DNA of 64,000 bases. Source: Nitratireductor arenosus. Its GTDB lineage: Bacteria > Pseudomonadota > Alphaproteobacteria > Rhizobiales > Rhizobiaceae. Every line of letters starts with the position of its first letter. The stretch's first letter is position 1. The position numbers were made by a program, and so were the translations under genes. The notes beneath the pieces are model-generated. The model did no database searches. It was not told the origin of the DNA and worked only from the letters and a program-made list of their open reading frames with translations. Below, one piece after another: positions 34,667 to 44,151 of this stretch. The stretch spans positions 62,001 to 126,000 of the forward strand of contig NZ_WPHG01000008.1 of assembly GCF_009742725.1 (NCBI RefSeq). The letters are read 5' to 3'.

Positions 34667-35234
34667 TACCGCGCGGATCGACCTGGAATTCGACGCCGAG
34701 TCCGTACGCAAGGTCTTCGACGACCTCAAAAGCCTGTCGGACGATTTCGGCGCGCGCCTGACGAACGCGTTCAAACGGGCCGCCTTCAGCGGCCGGGCGC
34801 TGGAGGACGTGTTGCGCCGCCTCGCCCTCAGCCTGTCGGAGATGGCGCTCGGCAAGGCGCTGGCGCCGCTGCAGAACCTGATCGGCGCGGGCATGTCCAG
34901 CCTGTTCGACATGTTGCTGAAGGCCGTTCCGCACGCCAAAGGCGGGGTTCCGGGCAAACCGACCCGGTTCGCCGCTGGCGGGGTGGTGTCGCAACCGACC
35001 TATTTTCCAATGCCGGGCGGACTGGGCCTGATGGGCGAGGCCGGCGCGGAGGCTATCCTGCCGCTTGCGCGCGGCGCCGACGGACGCTTGGGTGTGGCTG
35101 CGGGCGGGACGACAGCGCCGGTCAATATCGTCTTCAACGTGACGACGCCGGACGCCGCCTCGTTCCGCAAATCCGAAGCGCAGATCACCGGCATGATCGC
35201 GCGCGCCGCCTCGCGCGGCGCACGCTCGCTGTGA
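34659..35234 (+). CDS. GTA tail tape measure protein (g11)
   Basis: A 191-residue tape measure protein. Residues about 1-85 are helical and the C-terminal part carries the glycine-rich AKGGVPGKPTRFAAGGVVSQ and GLMGEAGAEAILPLARG motifs common to short tape measure proteins. The small size implies a short tail, consistent with GTA particles. It follows the chaperone with an 8-base overlap. Confidence 0.88.
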   Translation: MDDTARIDLEFDAESVRKVFDDLKSLSDDFGARLTNAFKRAAFSGRALEDVLRRLALSLSEMALGKALAPLQNLIGAGMSSLFDMLLKAVPHAKGGVPGKPTRFAAGGVVSQPTYFPMPGGLGLMGEAGAEAILPLARGADGRLGVAAGGTTAPVNIVFNVTTPDAASFRKSEAQITGMIARAASRGARSL

Positions 35235-35271
35235 TCGGACCGGGTCGACAGGCAAAACGGGGGAGGCGGCA

Positions 35272-35922
35272 TTGGCCGAACTTGACGCGTTTCATGAGGT
35301 GCTGTTCCCAAGCGCGGTGTCTTTCGGGGCGACCGGCGGGCCGGTGCGGCGCAACGAGATCGTGACGCTGACCTCCGGCCGGGAAAGGCGCAATGCCAGG
35401 TTTGCCGAGTCCAGGCGCAGCTACGATGCCGGCACCGGGCTGCGTTCGCTTGATGACGTCTATGCGGTATTGGCCTTTTTCGAGGCGCGGCGCGGATCGC
35501 TGCACGGTTTCCGCTTTCGCGATCCGTTCGACCGCAAATCCTGCGCGCCGCACGAAACGCCGTCCGCCCTCGACCAGACGATCGGAACCGGCGACGGCGC
35601 GACCGCCGCCTATCAGCTGATCAAGATTTACGGTTCGGGACCGGACGCCTATCAGCGCCCGATCCGCAAGCCGGTCGAGGGCACCGTCAGCGTCGCGGTG
35701 GACGGCGCGGGTGGGGTGGCGGGCGTCGACTTCACGGTCGATGCCACCACCGGGCTGGTCGTATTCGAGCCCGCCTCGATCCCCCAGGCCGGCCTGTCGG
35801 TCACGGCCGGTTACGAATTCGACGTCCCGGTCCGCTTCGATAGCGAGGCGCTGTCGGTCAACCTTGCCGCTTTCAAGGCCGGCCAGATTCCTGCCATTCC
35901 CCTGATCGAGGTTCTGTCGTGA
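35272..35922 (+). CDS. GTA distal tail protein, DUF2460 (g12)
   Basis: A 216-residue DUF2460/TIGR02217 protein, the distal tail component at the tail tip. The signature is FHEVLFPSAVSFGATGGP and the FEARRGSLHGFRFRDP segment. It uses a TTG start at 35272 with GGGGGAGG upstream, a rare start codon but strongly supported by the ribosome-binding site. It overlaps g13 by four bases. Confidence 0.92.
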   Translation: MAELDAFHEVLFPSAVSFGATGGPVRRNEIVTLTSGRERRNARFAESRRSYDAGTGLRSLDDVYAVLAFFEARRGSLHGFRFRDPFDRKSCAPHETPSALDQTIGTGDGATAAYQLIKIYGSGPDAYQRPIRKPVEGTVSVAVDGAGGVAGVDFTVDATTGLVVFEPASIPQAGLSVTAGYEFDVPVRFDSEALSVNLAAFKAGQIPAIPLIEVLS

Positions 35923-36809
35923 GCGGCTTTTCGCCCGACCTTCTGGCGCATTTGCAACGCGATGTGACGACTGTGTGCCATTGCTGGCGCGTCGTGCGGG
36001 CCGACGCGACGGTTCTGGGGTTCACCGACCACGACCGTCCGCTGGTCGTCGACGGCACGCCGTGCGCGCCGGATTCGGGGTTTTCCGCCAGCGAAACGCG
36101 CGAAAGCCTCGGACTGTCGGTCGACACGCTCGATATCGAAGGCGCGCTGTTTTCGGCCGATCTCGATGCCGGGGAAATCGCAGCCGGGCGTTTCGACGGG
36201 GCGACCGTCGAGACCTTTCTGGTCAACTGGCGCGCGCCCGACCAACACGCATTGCTGCGCAAGGCGGTGATTGGCAGGATCACGCTGGAGGACGGACGTT
36301 TTCGCGCCGAGCTGGAAAGCCAGAAGCGCCATCTCGACCAGCCGCGCGGACGCTGGTTCCGCCGCGGCTGCGATGCGGAACTGGGCGACGGGCGTTGCGG
36401 CGTCGCCCTCGACCAGCCCGCTTTTGCCGGCGAGGGGACGGTGAGCGCCGTCGTCACCGCCGACATGGTGGCGGTCGACGGCATCGAGACGTTCGAGCCC
36501 GCCTGGTTTTCCAATGGTATCCTGACCTGTCTCGACGGGCCGCTGGCGGGGGCGCGCCATCGCATTCTTGCGCATCGGCGCGGCAGCGCGGCCGACGAAC
36601 TGGTGATCTGGCGTGATACTGCGCCTCTGCCGCCTCCCGGTACGGCGGTGGCGCTGCGCGCCGGCTGCGACAAGCGGTTTTCCACCTGCAAGGCGAAATT
36701 CGGCAATCATCTGAATTTCCGCGGCTTTCCGCATCTGCCGGGCAACGATGTCGCCTATGGGTACGCGACGCCGGACGAAACCTTCGACGGGAGCCCATTG
36801 GTGCCATGA
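35919..36809 (+). CDS. GTA baseplate hub protein, DUF2163 (g13)
   Basis: A 296-residue protein of the DUF2163/phage BR0599 family (TIGR02218), which sits at the tail tip with g12, g14 and g15. Typical segments are TTVCHCWRVVRADATVLGFT and, near the end, GCDKRFSTCKAKFGNHLNFR with several conserved cysteines; a homologue in RcGTA binds an iron-sulfur cluster. GTG start at 35919. Confidence 0.92.
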   Translation: MSGFSPDLLAHLQRDVTTVCHCWRVVRADATVLGFTDHDRPLVVDGTPCAPDSGFSASETRESLGLSVDTLDIEGALFSADLDAGEIAAGRFDGATVETFLVNWRAPDQHALLRKAVIGRITLEDGRFRAELESQKRHLDQPRGRWFRRGCDAELGDGRCGVALDQPAFAGEGTVSAVVTADMVAVDGIETFEPAWFSNGILTCLDGPLAGARHRILAHRRGSAADELVIWRDTAPLPPPGTAVALRAGCDKRFSTCKAKFGNHLNFRGFPHLPGNDVAYGYATPDETFDGSPLVP

Positions 36810-37261
36810 GCGTGAAGCCGGCATCGAACGGGTCGGTTGGCGCGCGGGTCGTCGCCGAAGCGCTCGATTGGGTGGGAACCCCCTACCGTCATCAGGGATC
36901 GAAAAAGGGCGTCGGCTGCGATTGCCTGGGACTGGTGCGTGGCGTCTGGCGCGCGCTCTACGAAGACGAACCCGAGCCGGTCGAAGCATACGCGCCTGAC
37001 TGGGCGGAAGCGGGCGGACGCGACCGCCTGCTGGACGCGGCGCGCCGCTATTGTCGCGAGCGTCCGCTGGCCGGAGCCGCGGCCGGCGACCTGGTTCTGT
37101 TTCGCTGGAAACCGGCGCTGCCGGCCAAACATGCCGGCATCCTACTTGCGCCGGATCGTTTCGTGCACGCCTATCAGGGCCATGCGGTGACCGTCTCCGC
37201 GCTCGTGCCGCAATGGCGCCGCCGCATCGCCGGCGTGTTCTCGTTTCCCGAACCCGACTGA
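36806..37261 (+). CDS. GTA NlpC/P60 cell-wall peptidase (g14)
   Basis: A 151-residue NlpC/P60 family cysteine peptidase (TIGR02219). The catalytic Cys is in GCDCLGLVRGVW and the His in KHAGILLAP. In the particle it likely cuts recipient peptidoglycan during DNA delivery. Its start overlaps the g13 stop (ATGA) and the tail protein g15 follows nine bases later. Confidence 0.93.
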   Translation: MSVKPASNGSVGARVVAEALDWVGTPYRHQGSKKGVGCDCLGLVRGVWRALYEDEPEPVEAYAPDWAEAGGRDRLLDAARRYCRERPLAGAAAGDLVLFRWKPALPAKHAGILLAPDRFVHAYQGHAVTVSALVPQWRRRIAGVFSFPEPD

Positions 37262-37270
37262 GGGCAAGTC

Positions 37271-40200
37271 TTGGCCACACTCCTGCTACAGGCCGCCGGC
37301 GCCTATCTCGGCGGTTTTCTGGGCGCGACCGGCGTCACCATCGGTACCGCCGCCGGCGCGCTCGCCGGCTATGCCCTGGACCGCTATGTGCTGGGCGGGA
37401 CGCGCACGCGGGAAGGACCGCGGCTGAAAGGTGCGCAGCCGTTCTCGGCTGAGGATGGAACGCCCGTGCCCCGGCTTTACGGCACCGCGCGGCTGGGCGG
37501 CACGCTGATTTGGGCGACGCGGTTCGAAGAAACCCGCACCTCCGAGCGCCAGGGCGGCAAGGGCGGTCCGCGCGTCAATACCTACACCTATTTCGCCAAC
37601 GCGGCGTTCGCCCTGTGCGAGGGTGAGATCGCGACGATCCGCCGGGTGTGGGCCGACGGCCGCGAACTCGACCTGACCGCGGTGACGATGCGTCTTTATC
37701 GCGGCAGCGAGGATCAGCCGCCCGATCCGTTGATCGAGGCCAAGCAGGGCGCGGGCAACGCTCCGGCCTATCGCGGGATAGCCTATGTGGTGTTCGAACG
37801 CCTACCGCTTGAGGCGTATGGCAACCGCCTGCCGCAGCTCCAGTTCGAAGTCATCCGCCCTGTCGGTCCCCTGTGCGGCCAGGTGCGCGCCGTCGCGCTG
37901 ATCCCGGGATCGACCCAGTTCGGCTACGCGCCGGGCGAGGTCAGCCAGAGCGTCCAGGTGGGCGAGGCCGGGCTCGTCAACCGGCACGTGCTTTACGCCG
38001 CCAGCGATTTCGAAGCCTCGCTCGACGAACTGGTCGCCACCTGTCCGAACCTGACAAACGTCGCCCTGGTGGCGACCTGGTTCGGCAATGATCTGAGGGC
38101 CGGACAGTGCCGTATCCGGCCCGGCATCGCCGACCCGTCGGTCGCCGCCGCGTCTGTTCCTTGGGAAGCAGGCGGGCTCGGCCCGACCGAGGCCGACATC
38201 GTCTCGCAGGACGCGGGCCGCGCCGCCTATGGCGGCACGCCGTCGGATCTGTCGGTGATCCAGGCGATCGGCGCCTTGAAGGCTCGCGGCCTGAAGGTCA
38301 CGCTCTACCCCTTCATCATGATGGACGTGCCGGCCGGCAATACGCTTCCAGACCCTTATGGCGGCTCCGCCCAGGCGCGTTATCCATGGCGTGGCCGCAT
38401 CACGTGCGATCCGGCGCCGGGCCGGCCTCAAAGCGCCGACAAAACCGCCTCCGCGCGCGGCCAGGCCGATCTGTTCATGGGCGCGGCGACGGCGGCCGAC
38501 TTTTCGATTGAAGACGGAATGGCCCGGTATGCCGGCGATCCGCAGGACTGGGGCTATCGCCGTTTCGTGCTGCATTACGCGATGCTGGCGCAGGCGGCCG
38601 GTGGCGTCGACGCCTTCCTGATCGGCTCCGAACTGCCCGGCCTGACGACGCTGCGCGATCAAACCGACGCTTATCCGGTGGTCGAAGCGCTGTGCGATCT
38701 GGCGGCGCAGGTGCGTCTCGTCGTCGGCGCGCCGACCAAGATCAGCTACGGCGCGGACTGGAGGGAATATTTCGGCCACCAGCCGTCAGATGGCAGCGGC
38801 GACGTCTATTTCCATCTCGATCCGCTGTGGGCCCATCCGGCCATCGATGCGATCGGCATCGACAATTACCTGCCGCTGGCCGACTGGCGCGACGGCGATC
38901 ATGCCGGCGCCAGTCCCGATGGCGCCTCGGGTCCTTACGACGCCAAGGCGCTGCGGGCGGCGATCGCCGGGGGCGAGGGGTACGACTGGCATTATGTAAG
39001 CGAGGCGGCGCGCTTGATGCGCGAGCGCAGCGCCATCACCGACGGCGCCTACGGCAAGCCGTGGGTGTTCCGCCCCAAGGATATCGTCTCGTGGTGGTCG
39101 AACCCGCATCATGATCGCCCGGGCGGGGTGGAGGCGGCGACGCCGACGGCGTTCGTGCCCCGTTCGAAGCCGATCTGGTTCACCGAACTCGGTTGTCCGG
39201 CCTGCGACAAGGGGCCGAACCAGCCCAATGTGTTCGTCGATCCCAAATCCGCCGAAAGCGCATTGCCGTATTTTTCCAATGGCGGCCGCTCGGACCTCGC
39301 CCAACATCGTTTCCTGCGCACCCATCTCGATCATTGGGACGAGGCGGTCGTCGGCTTCGACGAGACCGACAATCCGGTGTCGGGCGCCTATGGCGGGCGC
39401 ATGGTCGACCGGGAGCGGATCTATCTGTGGGCCTGGGACGCGCGGCCATTTCCCGTCTTCCCGCTGGCCACGGACATCTGGGGCGACGGCGGCAACTGGC
39501 CGCTCGGCCATTGGCTGAACGGGCGCGTGGCCAATCCGACGGTCGCCGACCTGGTCAACGCGGTTCTGGCCGATCACGGCCTGCCGTTGGCCGACACGAC
39601 CGATGCCGGCGGCACGCTGGTCGGCTATGTGGTCGTCCAGCCGTCCACGGCGCGCGCGGTGCTGGAGGAACTGGCCGAAATCTACGGGTTGGCCGTGATC
39701 GAGGCGGCCGGCGTACTTGTCGTGCGCGACGTCGAAACGCTGCCGGGCCAGGCGGTCGAGGTCACAGACCTCGTTGCACGGGATCCCGAGCCGGTGGTCA
39801 CGCATATGCGCGCGCCGCCCCACGACCAGCCCGGCGAGGTGATGCTCGCCTTTCGCGACCCCATGCGCGACTACCAGGCCGCGACCGCACGTCATGTCCG
39901 TCCGGACGCTAGCAATAACCGTCAGGAGACGCTGTCTTTTTCGGGAAACCTGGAAGAGGGCGCGGCCCGAACGATCGCCGTCGACTGGCAGCGCCGGCAT
40001 TGGCGGGGACGCGAGACGGTAGCCTTTTTCGTGCCGGCGAGCGAGCGGTTGCTCGTGGTCGGCTCGCTGGTCACCTTGCCGCAGGTCGGGCTCACCGGCG
40101 AATTCCTGGTGACCGGGATCGAGGAGGGGCTGGTCCGCCACGTCGAGGCGCGGTGTGTTGAACGCGTGCCGAAAACCCCCGATATCCCCGCGCCGAGCGA

Positions 40201-41176
40201 CATTCCTGCCCGCCTGCCGAACGCGGTCGCGGCACCGTTCGCCGTGTTTTTGGACCTGCCGCTGATGGCCGCCGCCGACGAGCCGCACCGGCAATTGCAG
40301 ATCGCCGCGTGGGCGCGGCCGTGGCGGTCACAACGCGTCTTCGCCTCGCCCGAGGGGACCGGTTTCGACGAGCGCGCCGATCTCGACCGGCCGGCGGTCG
40401 TCGGCGTGCTTGTCACCGATCTGGCCAGCGGGCCGGTCGGGCGTATCGACCGGGCAAACAGTCCGCGCGTGCAGTTACGCGGCGGCGAACTTGCGAGCGT
40501 GTCCACCATCCAAATGCTGAACGGTGCCAATGCGGTCGCCATCAGGGCGGATAACGGCGTCTGGGAAATCGTCCAGTTCGAGACAGCCGTCGAGACGGCC
40601 CCGAATATCTGGCAACTGGGCGGGTTGCTGCGCGGACAGCTCGGCACCGAGGACGCGACGGCCGCCGGCGCCGCGGCTGGCGCGCCGTTCATTGTTTTGG
40701 ACGCTGCCGTCCGTCCGGCGGGATTGCGCGTCCAGGAGGTCGGGCTGCCGCTTCACTGGCTGATCGGTCCGGCCGGCGCGGATTTCGGCGGCTCGACCTT
40801 TGCGGCGGCCCATCTCGGCGGCGGCGTGCGCGCGGCCAAACCGCTGGCGCCGGTTCACCTCGCCGTCAGGCCGCAACCCGGCGGCGATCTGATGATCCGC
40901 TGGATACGCCGCGGCCGGATTGCCGCCGACAGTTGGGAGCCGGCCGAAATCCCGCTCGGCGAGGAGGCGGAGGCCTACCGGGTCGAAATCCGTAATCCCG
41001 CCGGTGCCCTCGTGCGCGCTGCCGAAACGACCGTGCCGCACTGGACCTATCCGACCGCCGACATCCTCGCCGATTTCGCCACCACGCCGGCCGAGGCCGA
41101 TATCGTCGTGATGCAGAAGAAGGGTCCCGCCGGCGCCCCTGGCCTGAAGGCGGTCCTGCGGGCCGAAATCGGCTGA
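37271..41176 (+). CDS. GTA tail tip/host-contact protein with TIM-barrel domain (g15)
   Basis: A 1301-residue protein, the largest in the cluster. It starts with a hydrophobic Gly/Ala region, then a phage-tail domain (about residues 55-210), the GTA TIM-barrel-like domain (about 380-760, containing YFHLDPLWAHPAIDAIGIDN and SKPIWFTELGCPACDKGPNQ), a phage-tail_3 domain and an Rcc01698-type C-terminal domain. It forms the megatron/tail fibre complex that contacts the recipient surface. TTG start at 37271 after GAGGGCAAG. Length matches other rhizobial GTA homologues. Confidence 0.93.
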   Translation: MATLLLQAAGAYLGGFLGATGVTIGTAAGALAGYALDRYVLGGTRTREGPRLKGAQPFSAEDGTPVPRLYGTARLGGTLIWATRFEETRTSERQGGKGGPRVNTYTYFANAAFALCEGEIATIRRVWADGRELDLTAVTMRLYRGSEDQPPDPLIEAKQGAGNAPAYRGIAYVVFERLPLEAYGNRLPQLQFEVIRPVGPLCGQVRAVALIPGSTQFGYAPGEVSQSVQVGEAGLVNRHVLYAASDFEASLDELVATCPNLTNVALVATWFGNDLRAGQCRIRPGIADPSVAAASVPWEAGGLGPTEADIVSQDAGRAAYGGTPSDLSVIQAIGALKARGLKVTLYPFIMMDVPAGNTLPDPYGGSAQARYPWRGRITCDPAPGRPQSADKTASARGQADLFMGAATAADFSIEDGMARYAGDPQDWGYRRFVLHYAMLAQAAGGVDAFLIGSELPGLTTLRDQTDAYPVVEALCDLAAQVRLVVGAPTKISYGADWREYFGHQPSDGSGDVYFHLDPLWAHPAIDAIGIDNYLPLADWRDGDHAGASPDGASGPYDAKALRAAIAGGEGYDWHYVSEAARLMRERSAITDGAYGKPWVFRPKDIVSWWSNPHHDRPGGVEAATPTAFVPRSKPIWFTELGCPACDKGPNQPNVFVDPKSAESALPYFSNGGRSDLAQHRFLRTHLDHWDEAVVGFDETDNPVSGAYGGRMVDRERIYLWAWDARPFPVFPLATDIWGDGGNWPLGHWLNGRVANPTVADLVNAVLADHGLPLADTTDAGGTLVGYVVVQPSTARAVLEELAEIYGLAVIEAAGVLVVRDVETLPGQAVEVTDLVARDPEPVVTHMRAPPHDQPGEVMLAFRDPMRDYQAATARHVRPDASNNRQETLSFSGNLEEGAARTIAVDWQRRHWRGRETVAFFVPASERLLVVGSLVTLPQVGLTGEFLVTGIEEGLVRHVEARCVERVPKTPDIPAPSDIPARLPNAVAAPFAVFLDLPLMAAADEPHRQLQIAAWARPWRSQRVFASPEGTGFDERADLDRPAVVGVLVTDLASGPVGRIDRANSPRVQLRGGELASVSTIQMLNGANAVAIRADNGVWEIVQFETAVETAPNIWQLGGLLRGQLGTEDATAAGAAAGAPFIVLDAAVRPAGLRVQEVGLPLHWLIGPAGADFGGSTFAAAHLGGGVRAAKPLAPVHLAVRPQPGGDLMIRWIRRGRIAADSWEPAEIPLGEEAEAYRVEIRNPAGALVRAAETTVPHWTYPTADILADFATTPAEADIVVMQKKGPAGAPGLKAVLRAEIG

Positions 41177-41237
41177 GGCCGTCGCTTCTTTGCCACCTGT
41201 TCAACCGCCATCCGACCCAAAGAAAGGAGACGTCTCC

Positions 41238-41444
41238 ATGAACGCAACCAAACCCTGGTATATGTCGCGCACCGTTTGGGCATCGCTCATCACGGTGCTG
41301 ACTGGGACTGCCGGCCTGTTCGGCTTGCCGCTTGGCGAGGTCGACGACGCCGCGTTGACCGAGACCGTGCTGGAAACCGTCACCGCGATTTCGGGAATTT
41401 TCGCCCTTTTCGGCCGATTGTCCGCGACGACGAAAATCGGCTAG
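41238..41444 (+). CDS. small holin-like membrane protein closing the GTA cluster
   Basis: A 68-residue protein with two hydrophobic segments (about 13-32 and 43-60) and a basic C-terminus (GRLSATTKIG). Short two-helix proteins of this pattern stand beside endolysin or tail genes in phages. AAAGGAGA precedes the ATG at 41238. It is the last gene of the + strand GTA run and could be the holin for particle release; this is inferred from shape and position. Confidence 0.65.
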   Translation: MNATKPWYMSRTVWASLITVLTGTAGLFGLPLGEVDDAALTETVLETVTAISGIFALFGRLSATTKIG

Positions 41445-41579
41445 GCTTGCGGAAATTAGCAACACCGAGGCCAATCCCGGCTGAGCAGGGGAAAAAAACG
41501 TGTCCGGACTGGGCGACAAGGCCGCTTCGAGCCGCGCATGTTCATTCCGCGTTCAGCCGCGGCCGGCTAGAAGAACGCC

Positions 41580-41876
41580 ATGAACGGTTTTTTTCCCCAT
41601 CTCAGGAACGCGGTCCTGGCGCTTGCCGTGGCGATGACCGGTCCCGCGCACGCCACCCTGCTTGCGCAGGCCCCGAGCGTGCCGGCCTATATCCACACGA
41701 TCGCCGCCGATTGTAACGCGATCGGCCGGTCGGTGGCCTCCAGCGCCGGCGGCCAGCTTCGCAAGGCGGTAGCCGTCGACCAGGGCGGGCGCACGGTGTG
41801 TATCATCACCTATACGGTGCCCAGCAAGGACGGCAAGCCGCCGCGCCGCGTGCAGACCACCGTGAACGCGGGATAG
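41580..41876 (+). CDS. exported hypothetical protein
   Basis: A 98-residue protein with a signal peptide (hydrophobic core about residues 10-25, cleavage near AHA). Two cysteines remain in the mature part (DCNAIG and TVCIIT), and the tail KDGKPPRRVQTTVNAG is polar. It precedes the feuP-like regulator by 78 bases on the same strand. No family recognised; a periplasmic role is likely. Confidence 0.65.
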   Translation: MNGFFPHLRNAVLALAVAMTGPAHATLLAQAPSVPAYIHTIAADCNAIGRSVASSAGGQLRKAVAVDQGGRTVCIITYTVPSKDGKPPRRVQTTVNAG

Positions 41877-41954
41877 AGGCCGACGAACCGCTTTTCCTCC
41901 GTGGCCGAAGCGCGTTAGATAGGTCCGGGCACAATCGATGACGTCGAGGATCTG

Positions 41955-42620
41955 ATGCGCATACTCGTTGTCGAGGACGACAAGAACCTCAACCGACAGA
42001 TTAGCGACGCGCTCGCGGAGGCGGGCTATGTCGTTGATAGCGCCTATGACGGCGAGGAAGGCCATTTCCTCGGCGATACCGAGCCTTATGATGCCGTCAT
42101 TCTCGATATCGGCCTGCCGGAGATGGATGGCATCAGCGTCATCGAGCAATGGCGCCGCGACGGCAAGAAGATGCCGGTGCTGATGCTGACGGCGCGCGAT
42201 CGCTGGAGCGACAAGGTCGCCGGCATCGACGCCGGCGCGGACGATTATGTCGCCAAGCCCTTCCATATCGAGGAAGTGCTGGCGCGGGTTCGCGCGCTGA
42301 TCAGGCGGGCCGCCGGCCACGCCACCACCGAACTGGTCTGCGGAGCCCTCAGGCTCGATACCAAGACCTCGAAGGTGGACCTTGACGGCGCGCCGGTGAA
42401 GCTGACGTCGCACGAATTCCGCCTGCTTGCCTATCTGATGCATCATATGGGCGAGGTGGTGTCGCGCACGGAACTGGTCGAGCATCTCTACGACCAGGAT
42501 TTCGATCGCGATTCCAACACCGTCGAGGTGTTCGTCGGACGGTTGCGCAAGAAGATCGGCAATGACCTGATCGAGACCGTGCGCGGCATGGGCTACCGCA
42601 TGCACGGGCTTGCCGAATGA
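41955..42620 (+). CDS. feuP: OmpR-type response regulator, FeuP-like
   Basis: A 221-residue response regulator. The receiver domain has the acidic pocket EDD, phospho-accepting D51 and the conserved Lys in VAKPF; the C-terminal winged-helix domain (about residues 125-220) binds DNA. It pairs with the downstream kinase. The combination of an AHSLKTP-type kinase with this regulator matches FeuP/FeuQ, known in rhizobia for controlling cyclic beta-glucan export. The name is an inference from this pairing. Confidence 0.85.
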   Translation: MRILVVEDDKNLNRQISDALAEAGYVVDSAYDGEEGHFLGDTEPYDAVILDIGLPEMDGISVIEQWRRDGKKMPVLMLTARDRWSDKVAGIDAGADDYVAKPFHIEEVLARVRALIRRAAGHATTELVCGALRLDTKTSKVDLDGAPVKLTSHEFRLLAYLMHHMGEVVSRTELVEHLYDQDFDRDSNTVEVFVGRLRKKIGNDLIETVRGMGYRMHGLAE

Positions 42621-42648
42621 GCGGGAACTCGTCCGCGACCTGGACGGT

Positions 42649-44037
42649 ATGGCAGGCCGGGCGCGGCGGATGAGGTTTGGGCCGCGTTCGCTTTCCTTTC
42701 GTGTCGTTACCTATTCCAGCTTGTGGGCCATCGCCGCGCTTGTCGTCATCGCGACGCTGATCTCCGCGCTCTACCGCGATGCCGAGGAGCGCGGTTTCCG
42801 CGGGCTTCTGACGGCCCATCTCTACAGCGTCGTTACCGCCGTCAGCGTTGCCGAAGATGGTAGCTTGCGGGGCGCCCCGGAACTCTACGACCTCAAATTC
42901 ACCCAACCCGATTCCGGCTGGTACTGGGCCGTCGAACCGCTGTCGCCCGGGCTTGGCGGCGGCTTCCGTTCCCCTTCGATGACCCGGCCGATCCCCGCCC
43001 CGCCCGTTTCGGACGTGCCGTTCGACAGCGAATTCCAACGCCGCTACGAGACGACCGGTCCCGGCGGCGAGCGCATAGACGTTCTGGAAAACGATTTCAT
43101 CCTCGACGCGCAAAACCGGATCGCCCGCTTTCGTGTGATGGGCAATCGCAGCGAACTCGAACAACAAATCAGCCAGTTCGAGTGGCAGATCTACACCTAT
43201 CTCGCGGTTTTCGGTGCCGGCATGATCGCCATCAACGCGGTGGCGATCCTGTTCGGCCTTCGCCCGCTCGATCAGGTTCGCAACGCGCTCGCCCAGGTGC
43301 GCGAAGGCACCGCCACGAAACTCGACGGGCGCTTCCCCTCCGAAATCGAACCGTTGGCGAACGAGACCAATGCGCTGATCGAAAACAATCGCCGCATCCT
43401 GGAGCGTGCTCGCACCCAGGTCGGCAATCTCGCCCATTCGCTGAAGACGCCGGTTGCCGTGCTGCTCAACGAGGGACGCTCGATGGGCGGGCAGAAGGGT
43501 GGCCTGATCGTCGAACAGGCCGCCTCCATGCAAGAGCAGGTCGAGCATTACCTCAAGCGCGCGCGCATCGCCGCCCAGCGCGACAGCGTCGTCTTCCGTA
43601 CGCCGACGCGCGACATCGTGGACCGGCTGGTGCGGGTATTCCGCAAGCTCAATCCGGCGGTGACCCTCGATTGTCGCCTTCCGGCCGACGATATCGTGTT
43701 CGCTGGCGAACGCGAGGATCTGGAGGAGATTTTGGGAAATCTCCTGGAAAATGCGGTGAAGTGGGCCAAATCCCACGTCCGGGTTTCGCTGGCGGCGGGC
43801 GAGGATGGCCGGGAGAGCTTCGAAGTTTTGATCGAGGATGACGGGCCGGGCATCCCGCCCGACAGGGCGCGCGAGGCGCTCAGACGCGGCAGCCGGCTCG
43901 ACGAAAGCAAGCCCGGCACCGGGCTCGGGCTTGCGATCGTTGCCGACCTTGTCCGCGAATATGGCGGCACTATCGCGCTCGAGCGCGCGCAACTGGGCGG
44001 TCTGCGGGTCGCAATCGTGCTTCGGCAGGCCAGTTGA
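42649..44037 (+). CDS. feuQ: sensor histidine kinase, FeuQ-like
   Basis: An inner-membrane kinase of about 462 residues with two transmembrane helices (about 18-40 and 180-202) around a periplasmic sensor region, a HAMP segment, the phosphoacceptor motif VGNLAHSLKTPVAVLLNEG and an ATPase domain ending in GTGLGLAIV. The H-box with SLKTP is typical of PhoQ/FeuQ-type kinases. The start is uncertain: TTG 42610, ATG 42649 and ATG 42670 are all in frame. It follows the response regulator closely. Confidence 0.82.
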   Translation: MAGRARRMRFGPRSLSFRVVTYSSLWAIAALVVIATLISALYRDAEERGFRGLLTAHLYSVVTAVSVAEDGSLRGAPELYDLKFTQPDSGWYWAVEPLSPGLGGGFRSPSMTRPIPAPPVSDVPFDSEFQRRYETTGPGGERIDVLENDFILDAQNRIARFRVMGNRSELEQQISQFEWQIYTYLAVFGAGMIAINAVAILFGLRPLDQVRNALAQVREGTATKLDGRFPSEIEPLANETNALIENNRRILERARTQVGNLAHSLKTPVAVLLNEGRSMGGQKGGLIVEQAASMQEQVEHYLKRARIAAQRDSVVFRTPTRDIVDRLVRVFRKLNPAVTLDCRLPADDIVFAGEREDLEEILGNLLENAVKWAKSHVRVSLAAGEDGRESFEVLIEDDGPGIPPDRAREALRRGSRLDESKPGTGLGLAIVADLVREYGGTIALERAQLGGLRVAIVLRQAS

Positions 44038-44151
44038 CGACAATGTTGACGCCGCGTGATTGAAGCCGCGCCAAATTTCGGTCAAAACTGGCCGGTACGC
44101 GGAATCGATCATCTTCGCCACTATCCGAAAAAAGGAATGCAGGCCGGCCAC

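Noticed and set aside
25441-41444. Prophage instead of a gene transfer agent
   Set aside because: No integrase, excisionase, repressor, replication genes or att repeats are present, and gene content and order are those of RcGTA.
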